The notes under the pieces: model-generated
What the model was told of the DNA's origin: nothing
Databases searched by the model: none
Seen by the model: the letters and a program-made list of their open reading frames with translations, nothing else
DNA from: UBA10427 sp003500135
GTDB lineage: Bacteria > Bacteroidota > Bacteroidia > Cytophagales > Cyclobacteriaceae
Direction: 5' to 3'
Assembly (NCBI GenBank): GCA_963966275.1
Contig: CAWZYQ010000047.1
Location: 1-24,726, forward strand
DNA: 24,726 nucleotides
Position numbers and translations under genes: made by a program
In this document: in pieces, positions 8,239 to 15,260 of the stretch
How the letters are laid out: each line of letters opens with the position of its first letter
Position numbering within the stretch: the first letter of the stretch is position 1

Positions 8239-11200
8239 TAAAATCTTGCCATTCTACTCGTTCGGTCGGTTAAATAGCTGTAAATAGCCGGAATAACAAA
8301 AAGGGTTAAAATGGTAGAAAACAGCATTCCGCCAATAACCGCAATTCCCATTGAAACCCGGCTTTCTGAGCCTGCTCCCAAAGCAAGGGCAATGGGTAAA
8401 ATCCCCAATATTGTAGAAAGTGACGTCATCAAAATCGGTCTGAACCTCGACTCTGCGGCCTCAATGATGGCCTCTTTAATTTCAAGGCCATGTGCTTTTT
8501 TCTGATTGGCAAACTCCACGATCAAGATACCGTTTTTAGTGACCAGGCCTACCAGCATGATTATACCGATTTGACTGAAAATATTAAGCGATTCGTCGTA
8601 TAGCCATAAGGTAAGAAGCGCTCCGGCCATCGCTAGCGGAACGGTGAAAATAATTACGAAGGGGTCCCTAAAGCTTTCAAATTGAGCAGAAAGGACGAGG
8701 TAAATCAAAATAAGGGCAAATACAAAAGCAAAATATAAACTATTGCTGCTCTCCTGAAATTCTGCCGAAGGACCATCCAACGTCGTAGCGTATGATTCAT
8801 CAAGGACTTCCGCTTTTATATCACCCATAATATTCAGCCCATCATCTATGGTCACACCAGGCGCCAGCGCTGCCGATACAGTTGCAGAAGCATAACGATT
8901 GAACCGAAACAGTTGTGGAGGCGTGGCGCTCTCCTTCACATAAACGAGGTTATCTATCTGGATCATATCACCACTTCGGTTCCTGACATAAAGTGACTTT
9001 AAATCCAGTGGTTCATTTCGGTTTTGTTCGGCAAGCTGCCCAATGATTTGGTACTGTTTGCCTTCCATTATAAAATAACCAAAACGTTGCCCTGAAAATG
9101 CCAGCGACAGCGTTTGGGCAATATCCCGAACGGAGACACCCAACGACCTTGCTTTGTCGCGGTCAATTTCCACAGTGATTTCTGGTTTATTAAATTTGAG
9201 GTTGACGTCAACAAACACGAATTCTGATCTCTCCTGGGCTTTCTGGACAAAATTAGGAAGCGCCTCTTTCAATTGGTTTAACTCATTGGCCTGAATAACA
9301 TATTGTATGGGTAAGCCACCACGCCTGTTACCGATGGACTGTTCCTGTGAAACATAGGGACGCGCATCGGTCAACTGCATGATTTTAGGTGTAAAGTCAT
9401 TTACTATTTCCTGCTGACTTTTTGCCCTTTCATCGGCATCAACCAAAATAACACGCCAAAAAGCGGAATTGACAGAAGATGTAGCGCCAAACCCTGGCGA
9501 GGTAACTGAAATGATAGCTTCCGTTTGCGGCACCTCTTCCTTAATCAACTGGATGACCTGGTCTACATAGCGATCCATATACTCGAATGTGGCTCCTTCC
9601 GGACCGCTGGCAAATATCCGGAAACCATTTCTATCCTCATAAGGGGCAAGTTCTGATGGTAAATTGATAAAAAGAACCACAATGGCGGCGATCGTTGCCA
9701 GCATCACAGGAAACGCTACCCATCGTTGGGTCATAAAACCCTCCAGGGTTCTGTTATAAACTTTGTTGAGCCAAACGAAAAAGCGTTCCGTTTTGCGATA
9801 GAAGTATCCGTGTTTTTCCCTTTTTTTCAAAATTTTGGAACAAAGCATTGGGGCTAAGCTCAATGCAACAAAAGAAGAGATTATCACTGCACCGGCTACC
9901 ACCACACCAAATTCCCGGAAAAGTCTACCGGTCAGCCCTTCCAGGAAAATTACGGGTAAGAACACAGCTGCCAATGCGATAGTAGTTGAAATAACGGCGA
10001 AAAATATCTCTTTTGCCCCTTCAAGCGATGATTTCCGCGGGTCTTTACCATCTTCAATTTTCTTGTATATGTTTTCCAACACCACGATGGTATCATCCAC
10101 TACCAGGCCTATAGCAAGCACCACTCCCAGCAGGGTAAGTACATTAATGGAGAAATTTGCAACGTACATAATGAAAAATGTACCAATCAGAGAAATAGGA
10201 ATGGTGATCACAGGAATGATGGTGGTTCGCCAATCGCGCAGAAAGAAAAATATAACGGCAAAAACCAGGATGAAAGCAATGGTAATAGTTTGTTCCACTT
10301 CCCTTATCGAATCGCGGATATAGGTGGTTATATCAAAACCTATTCCCAATTCAATATCAGATGGAATATCACGCTCAAGTATCTTCAGTCGTTTGTAAAA
10401 CTCATCGATAATTTCGATGTTGTTCGATCCCGGCTGAGGGCGCAAAACTACCCCAACCATAGGTATACCATCGCGTTTCAGAATTGTACGCTCGTTTTCG
10501 GGGCCCAATTCCGCATAACCGATATCTTCAAATCGCACGATTCGATTCTCCGATTCTTTTACGATGAGTTGATTATAATCTTCAGCAGTGTATAACCTGC
10601 CCAGGGTACGAACCGTCAGTTCGGTCAACAAACCCTCTACACGACCGGAAGGCAGCTCCACATTTTCATTATTCACTGCATTCAACACATCCAGTGGGGT
10701 CACATCGAAGGCCGCCAGCTTTTGCGGATCCATCCACAGTCGCATACTGAAGCGTTTTTCACCCCATATGTCTACCTGACTCACCCCGGAAATCGTCTGA
10801 AATCGCTCTTTGAATACGTTTTCCGCAATTTGCGATAACTCCAGCAGGGAGCGTTGATCGCTTTTGAGATTGAGAAAAACGATGGGTTGAGAGTCGGCAT
10901 CGGCTTTGATCACCGTTGGCGGATCGGCATCGGCAGGCAGATTTCGTCGAGCCCGAGCTACGCGGTCACGGACGTCATTGGCAGCAGCTTCCAGATTTTC
11001 ACCCAGTTCAAACTCAACTGTTACCGTACTGCGGCCATCACGTGATACAGAAGTTAGTTTCTTGATCCCGGCAATACCATTGATTTCCTCTTCAAGTGGT
11101 TCGGTGATCTGCGACTCGATCACTTCGGCGTTGGCGCCGGTATAGCTGGTCGAGACGGTAATTATTGGCGGATCAACGCTGGGGTATTCCCTGACACCAA

Positions 11201-11294
11201 GGAAATTGAACCCAATCACCCCGAAAATGATGATCAGCAATGACATCACGATGGCCAAAACCGGCCTGTTCACACTTACAGATGATAAACTCAT
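8238..11294 (-). CDS. RND-family (HAE1/AcrB-like) efflux pump permease
   Basis: 1018 aa, the inner-membrane proton antiporter of the tripartite pump. Twelve membrane helices in the RND order: helix 1 at residues 11-30, a periplasmic porter domain to about 330, helices 2-6 from about 335 to 490, helix 7 near 525, a second porter domain, and helices 8-12 from about 850 to 1005. The proton-relay residues are present: D400 and D401 in helix 4 (GLVVDDTIVVLEN) and K920 in helix 10 (LVGLVTKNGILIVEF), so the pump should be active. Substrates probably include hydrophobic drugs, dyes or bile-salt-like compounds, as for HAE1 members, but specificity cannot be read from the sequence. It starts 10 bp after the adaptor stop and ends one base inside the TolC-like gene, so all three are surely one operon. 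Confidence 0.97.
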   Translation of the reverse strand: MSLSSVSVNRPVLAIVMSLLIIIFGVIGFNFLGVREYPSVDPPIITVSTSYTGANAEVIESQITEPLEEEINGIAGIKKLTSVSRDGRSTVTVEFELGENLEAAANDVRDRVARARRNLPADADPPTVIKADADSQPIVFLNLKSDQRSLLELSQIAENVFKERFQTISGVSQVDIWGEKRFSMRLWMDPQKLAAFDVTPLDVLNAVNNENVELPSGRVEGLLTELTVRTLGRLYTAEDYNQLIVKESENRIVRFEDIGYAELGPENERTILKRDGIPMVGVVLRPQPGSNNIEIIDEFYKRLKILERDIPSDIELGIGFDITTYIRDSIREVEQTITIAFILVFAVIFFFLRDWRTTIIPVITIPISLIGTFFIMYVANFSINVLTLLGVVLAIGLVVDDTIVVLENIYKKIEDGKDPRKSSLEGAKEIFFAVISTTIALAAVFLPVIFLEGLTGRLFREFGVVVAGAVIISSFVALSLAPMLCSKILKKREKHGYFYRKTERFFVWLNKVYNRTLEGFMTQRWVAFPVMLATIAAIVVLFINLPSELAPYEDRNGFRIFASGPEGATFEYMDRYVDQVIQLIKEEVPQTEAIISVTSPGFGATSSVNSAFWRVILVDADERAKSQQEIVNDFTPKIMQLTDARPYVSQEQSIGNRRGGLPIQYVIQANELNQLKEALPNFVQKAQERSEFVFVDVNLKFNKPEITVEIDRDKARSLGVSVRDIAQTLSLAFSGQRFGYFIMEGKQYQIIGQLAEQNRNEPLDLKSLYVRNRSGDMIQIDNLVYVKESATPPQLFRFNRYASATVSAALAPGVTIDDGLNIMGDIKAEVLDESYATTLDGPSAEFQESSNSLYFAFVFALILIYLVLSAQFESFRDPFVIIFTVPLAMAGALLTLWLYDESLNIFSQIGIIMLVGLVTKNGILIVEFANQKKAHGLEIKEAIIEAAESRFRPILMTSLSTILGILPIALALGAGSESRVSMGIAVIGGMLFSTILTLFVIPAIYSYLTDRTSRMARF

Positions 11295-11304
11295 ATTGTT
11301 GCCT

Positions 11305-12387
11305 TTACTGAATTAAAGAAACGGGCGAACCCTGACGGATTTGTAACAAACCCGACGTGATAACGGTGTCACCTTCTTTTAACCCATCTAATATTTCTAC
11401 CTGTGTTTCGGTACGCGTACCTACTTTTACATTTCTCTCCAACGCCGAACCATTTTCCGCCACAAATACCTTATGGCCATTGAGTTCTGGTATGATACTT
11501 TGACTAGGAACAAGGATTGCGTTCTGCTTTACATCCAGTGTAATTGCAATATCCGCAAACTGTCCCGGCTTTAACAATAAATCCGGATTTGGTGTGATTG
11601 CACGGGCATTCACGGTTCTGGTAGCCTGATCGATTTGTGGCTCTATGGCATAAATTGTCCCGATGAATTCATCTTTCACGGCCTCTACCGTGAAGTTGAT
11701 CTCATTTCCTTCCTGAATGCGATCAACATATTTCCCTGGCAGGGCAAATTCTATTTTGGCTGGGTTGATATTATATAAGTTTGCTATTTCCGTATTTGGG
11801 GATATGTAACTTCCCATAGAAATTTTTCTCAGACCAATGATCCCATCAAATGGCGCCCTGATTTCGCTCTTGGCAATACTCGCCTCTAATATCCTGACGT
11901 CAGCCTGTGCTGTTTTCAACTCAGTAAGCGCCAGGTCGTATTCTTCCTGCGAAATTGCTTCCCTTTCCAATAATTGTTGCTGCCGGTATTCCGTATTCTC
12001 CCGAAGTTTTTGGGTATAGCGGGCCCTTTCCAGCTGCGCTCTGAGATCATCGACATTGATGCTCACCAAAAGCTGACCTTTACGGACGCGATCTCCTTCT
12101 TTAAAGTTGATCAGGTCAACTTTTCCGTTGGTTTCACTGCGTAATTCCACTGATTCATTGGCCATAACCGACCCTGTCACTTTTACTTTTTCCTGAAAAG
12201 CGCGTGGATCAACCTGAACGAAACGTACCGGAGTAGCAGGATTTTGAGACATATTTCCGGTTTGAGTCGACTCCGCCGGTCCTTTTTCTTCTGAAAACCC
12301 GAAAATGTTGTATTGAAATTGTAGAAATGCCAAAATTAATATGACTATCCCTACAACGGAGATTATCTGTTTTCCCCTTTGCGACAT
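11305..12387 (-). CDS. Periplasmic adaptor (HlyD/AcrA-like membrane-fusion protein) of the RND pump
   Basis: 360 aa, first gene of the efflux operon. Residues 9-30 are a single N-terminal membrane anchor (IISVVGIVILILAFLQFQYN); there is no lipobox, so it is anchored by this helix. Then come the beta-barrel/lipoyl half (GSVMANESVELRSETNGKVD, EGDRVRKGQLLVSI), the alpha-hairpin (about 125-185), the second lipoyl half (EIRAPFDGIIGLRKISMGSY), the beta-barrel and the membrane-proximal domain ending in DGLKEGDTVITSGLLQIRQG. It bridges the pump and the TolC-like channel. About 180 bp without a gene precede it up to the terminator at 12566; I see no convincing -7 box and no adjacent TetR or AraC regulator. 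The order adaptor-pump-channel is the standard one in Bacteroidota. Confidence 0.96.
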   Translation of the reverse strand: MSQRGKQIISVVGIVILILAFLQFQYNIFGFSEEKGPAESTQTGNMSQNPATPVRFVQVDPRAFQEKVKVTGSVMANESVELRSETNGKVDLINFKEGDRVRKGQLLVSINVDDLRAQLERARYTQKLRENTEYRQQQLLEREAISQEEYDLALTELKTAQADVRILEASIAKSEIRAPFDGIIGLRKISMGSYISPNTEIANLYNINPAKIEFALPGKYVDRIQEGNEINFTVEAVKDEFIGTIYAIEPQIDQATRTVNARAITPNPDLLLKPGQFADIAITLDVKQNAILVPSQSIIPELNGHKVFVAENGSALERNVKVGTRTETQVEILDGLKEGDTVITSGLLQIRQGSPVSLIQ

Positions 12388-12565
12388 GTATGACTTGTTT
12401 TACGTGTTTAGGTTTAATAGTTCCACTGACTATAAAGCCAGTATTCAACAAAATGTTCCGTAAAATTATGAAATAATTACCTACTATGTTTAACTATTAT
12501 CACAGCGGTAAAATTCAGGTAAGAATGGCAATTTAGTTCTTAACCATCGCTGGCAAAGTAGAAAC

Positions 12566-12594
12566 AAAAAAAGTCACCTCATAAGAAGTGACTT
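12566..12594 (-). terminator. Intrinsic terminator of the small secreted-protein gene
   Basis: On the minus strand AAGTCAC (12594-12588) and GTGACTT (12577-12571) form a 7-bp stem with a 10-nt loop, followed at once by a run of T (plus-strand A at 12566-12572). It lies 25 bp after the stop at 12620, in the right orientation to end that transcript and insulate the efflux operon. Confidence 0.85.
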
Positions 12595-12619
12595 CAAGCA
12601 AAAACTTTTATAAAATAAA

Positions 12620-13087
12620 TTATTCCTCCGTAAAGCTAATCTCAGCCATGAAACTATCATATTTTGCTTTTAATTCAGAATCGTTGGAAATTGCATTTTT
12701 CACGGCTTTATATGTTTTCCCACGATTTCCAACCATTTTTGTAGCCAGATCCTGGTTAACAGATTTAATGGCGTCGATTCTTTTTTCTTTTTCTTTCTCT
12801 ACGATTTCGATGAATTTGATTTCAAATTCTTTGGCTTCCATCGCTTCTAAAGCGGCTTCATCGCCATAGGCATCAGAAAGCTCTTTATATCTTTTTCCTG
12901 TCATCCCCTCCTGGTTAGCAATCATGTCGTTAAGTTCGCGGCTGATATCTTTTTTCATTTCATCAATAGTGGCATTCAACAAAGCATATCTGTAAATTTC
13001 ATAATCGCTCACTTCTGCCTCTTCCTGTGCCACGGCCGCATTTCCCAGGGCAATGATCATTAACAATCCAAACAACTTCTTTATCAT
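12620..13087 (-). CDS. Small secreted helical protein of unknown function
   Basis: 155 aa from the ATG at 13087; an upstream TTG at 13096 would add MKS but the ATG gives a normal signal peptide (MIKKLFGLLMIIALGNAAVAQ). The mature part is acidic, rich in Glu, Lys, Ala and Met, and almost certainly all alpha-helical, with alternating charge stretches such as KFIEIVEKEKEKRIDAIK that could form a coiled coil. I do not recognise a named domain; the general look resembles DUF4168-type periplasmic helical proteins, but I would not assign it there. It is monocistronic: 127 bp separate it from the COG3014 gene and an intrinsic terminator follows. The upstream region has a TATTTTTT near-match to the -7 box on the minus strand within the AT-rich stretch near 13140, which I rate as weak. 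Confidence 0.82.
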   Translation of the reverse strand: MIKKLFGLLMIIALGNAAVAQEEAEVSDYEIYRYALLNATIDEMKKDISRELNDMIANQEGMTGKRYKELSDAYGDEAALEAMEAKEFEIKFIEIVEKEKEKRIDAIKSVNQDLATKMVGNRGKTYKAVKNAISNDSELKAKYDSFMAEISFTEE

Positions 13088-13189
13088 ACTTTTCAAAATT
13101 TTTAGTTAGAACTTAAATTATTTTCGTTATCGTTTGCTAAAAAATAACATCTCAATGAATTAAACAAGAAATTCCAGCATTTAGCTTAC

Positions 13190-13215
13190 AATAATGACGT
13201 CAATCTTACATTATT
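13190..13215. repeat. 7-bp inverted repeat with central TGACGTCA, at the COG3014 stop
   Basis: AATAATG (13190-13196) and CATTATT (13209-13215) are inverted copies 12 bp apart, beginning at the COG3014 stop codon. TGACGTCA, a perfect 8-bp palindrome, sits at 13195-13202, and CTTACA is repeated directly at 13185-13190 and 13205-13210. There is no T-run, so it is at best a weak terminator; it could also be an operator for the downstream gene. Low confidence in any role. Confidence 0.3.
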
Positions 13216-14597
13216 CAATACCCCGAAGTATATGTTGGAGCCGTATCTATGGTATGTAAACTATGAAAAATGGTTTGCCCCTTTTCAGCAGTAAAAAGCA
13301 AATCAATATTTTCTTCAACATTGCTGCTTAGGTGCGATTGCGCCCGAAATACTAACTGATTCTGACCTTCTTCCAGCGGGACTCTTGTATAATTGATATC
13401 GTGTGGCATGGTTTGCCAGTTTCGGGTATCCGCCTTTTCTGTTGCCGCATTGATCATGCTTATTGCCGCGGCCCAACCTTCTTCGTCGTTTTCCCGAAAT
13501 GCATATTCCATTGATTTTTTTACGGCCAACCGGAGTAAAGCCTTACCAAACTCAGCTATCATGCGTTGTTCAAGTACATAAAAAGCGACATCATTGATGT
13601 CCTCCCCTTTTGAAAATTGATAATGTGTACCATTGGTCTTTTCAATAAAGGCCTGATCATATAATATAGGGCGCTCTACATATTTAGGAAAAGCCACACG
13701 GATCATTTCCATATCGCCCAGATCAGCCCTTTCATCAGGATGGTCACCCAGAAAATAGGGGAATGCAAAATCGTATTTGTCATTTTTAAAATACACCATT
13801 CCGCCTTCGCCTCTGACAATGACAAAATTGACAGACCACTCGCTCTTTACAGGTGACAAACCATTGTGCCAAAAAAACACCAGTTCGGCCTCCTGATCGG
13901 GTGGCGAATACTTCAATCCAAATTTATTTTCCCATTGGGCCAGCTCATCATAGAAACCAGAAAGCCTGGCCGTATGCAGCAAATCGTATTTAAGTTGCTC
14001 AGGCGCTGCCATATTAAACATTTCGCTGTATTCTTTTTCGTACACCTCCAATGCATTTTTATAAGCTATGTAAGCATTGTTATAGTCCTTCTTTGCCTGA
14101 TAGGCAATTCCCATGACTACGTGAATAAAGGCATCTTGCTTGAATTTATATTCCGATTCATACTTGGTGGCTAATTGCCTTTGCCGGATATCCATTCTTC
14201 GGCATTCTACCAAAGCCTCATCATAACGACCCATTTTTAAATAGTTGAGCGCTTTGTAATAGAGTAATATCAGGTGTTCGTGATCTTCACCAGGATAAAC
14301 GGTGACATTAGGATTAGTTAAAAATGAAGCCGCCTGATTTAATGCATTTTTATGATGGTCTTCACCGAAAATGTAAGCTTTTTCAAAAAAATAATTACTG
14401 GTATCATAATTACCCAGCAATGAATTGACAGTGCCCATATTCAGCCAATACAAAAAGCGTTCTTTACCATCAGCAGCCTTTTTGTTTGAAGCCAAATACT
14501 GCCGCGCCTGCTGCATATCTCCACGCTCAAAAGAGTTGTTGAAGTCGTAATTGAGTTGGTAATAAGTAGCGCAGGAGCTGACCAACAGAAAAACCAC
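13215..14597 (-). CDS. COG3014-family TPR-containing lipoprotein
   Basis: 460 aa from a GTG at 14597. The protein begins MVFLLVSSCATYYQ, a lipobox (VSSC) at Cys9, so it should be lipid-anchored in the envelope. Residues 20-220 contain TPR-like helical pairs (ALNYLKMGRYDEALVECRRM; AYQAKKDYNNAYIAYKNALE). The C-terminal half includes a beta-rich region with LVFFWHNGLSPVKSEW and ends in a beta domain. This is the pattern of COG3014 proteins, which sit beside lpoB in many bacteria; their role is not settled. The start is doubtful: the GTG gives a signal peptide with no positive charge, while the frame is open upstream (ISNRVFRPAIAVVFLLVSSC) without ATG, GTG or TTG, so a rare ATT start at 14630 is possible. 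It follows lpoB by 56 bp and is the last gene of the run. Confidence 0.88.
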   Translation of the reverse strand: MVFLLVSSCATYYQLNYDFNNSFERGDMQQARQYLASNKKAADGKERFLYWLNMGTVNSLLGNYDTSNYFFEKAYIFGEDHHKNALNQAASFLTNPNVTVYPGEDHEHLILLYYKALNYLKMGRYDEALVECRRMDIRQRQLATKYESEYKFKQDAFIHVVMGIAYQAKKDYNNAYIAYKNALEVYEKEYSEMFNMAAPEQLKYDLLHTARLSGFYDELAQWENKFGLKYSPPDQEAELVFFWHNGLSPVKSEWSVNFVIVRGEGGMVYFKNDKYDFAFPYFLGDHPDERADLGDMEMIRVAFPKYVERPILYDQAFIEKTNGTHYQFSKGEDINDVAFYVLEQRMIAEFGKALLRLAVKKSMEYAFRENDEEGWAAAISMINAATEKADTRNWQTMPHDINYTRVPLEEGQNQLVFRAQSHLSSNVEENIDLLFTAEKGQTIFHSLHTIDTAPTYTSGY

Positions 14598-14653
14598 CGC
14601 AATTGCTGGCCTGAATACCCTATTTGAAATACCCGAGTATATATCGAAAAAAA

Positions 14654-15238
14654 TTAATTAGTGATAAACTTTTTAATCTCTTCCTGACCATACCATACCC
14701 TAAGGTTACTTTCCAGATCTGTCAAATAAAGGGTGGTAATATAGTTCACTACTTTTTCTTTCTGGTAAACATCAGTTTCAGAGGTCATGGTTCCGAAAAG
14801 CATCAAATCGGCGCCAAATTCACGGCCCCACTTTGCTGCCGTCTCAGGTGAAGCAAATTCCTGTTGGTCAGCCCTTTCTTCACGAATTCGCTCCCTGAAC
14901 TCCCTTGACTCCACCAAATCGGCTGTACCGGAGTTAAAAATCTCCAATTCAAATTTCTTAATATAATTATCGGTATCGATATGCTCTGAGGTCTTGTTTT
15001 GAATGTAGCCAACAATGATTACCGGCGTACGTCCGATTTTATTGGCATATTCATTGTACCGCGGGCTATTTAAAAATTGCTGCACCATGGTTTGGGCTAC
15101 CTTGCGGGAATCTGTATCATTCCACCTGCCACTTAAATCAATTTGCTGATCCGGATCTACACGAGTGACCGTTCTTTTAGAGGCACATCCAAAAGCCATA
15201 AGGGCCAGGATCAATAACATTGCTATTTTACTTTTCAT
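14654..15238 (-). CDS. lpoB: Penicillin-binding protein activator LpoB-like lipoprotein
   Basis: 194 aa. The signal peptide ends in a clear lipobox (LMAFGCAS, Cys18), so it is an outer-membrane-type lipoprotein. The rest matches the LpoB / CsgG-like fold: SGRWNDTDSRKVAQTMVQQF, then PVIIVGYIQNKTSEHIDTDN, a helix with SREFRERIREERADQQEF, GREFGADLMLFGTMTS, and the C-terminal strands VVNYITTLYLTDLESNLRVW. In gammaproteobacteria LpoB activates the peptidoglycan synthase PBP1b by reaching through the cell wall; whether the Bacteroidota homologue does the same is not known. Its direct neighbour, the COG3014 lipoprotein, is the same partner seen in other phyla, which supports the call. It follows the TonB receptor by only 22 bp. 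Confidence 0.9.
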   Translation of the reverse strand: MKSKIAMLLILALMAFGCASKRTVTRVDPDQQIDLSGRWNDTDSRKVAQTMVQQFLNSPRYNEYANKIGRTPVIIVGYIQNKTSEHIDTDNYIKKFELEIFNSGTADLVESREFRERIREERADQQEFASPETAAKWGREFGADLMLFGTMTSETDVYQKEKVVNYITTLYLTDLESNLRVWYGQEEIKKFITN

Positions 15239-15260
15239 TGGTATAAAGGTTGAGTAATTC

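Noticed and set aside
9835..10323. 162-codon plus-strand frame inside the RND pump gene.
   Set aside because: Antisense shadow of a strongly conserved gene; low-complexity Thr/Ser/Lys composition typical of a mirrored frame.
11743..11756. AGGGCAAATTCT resembles part of the 62-bp insertion, a possible second copy.
   Set aside because: The match is only about 11 bases, lies in conserved adaptor coding sequence, and has neither stem.
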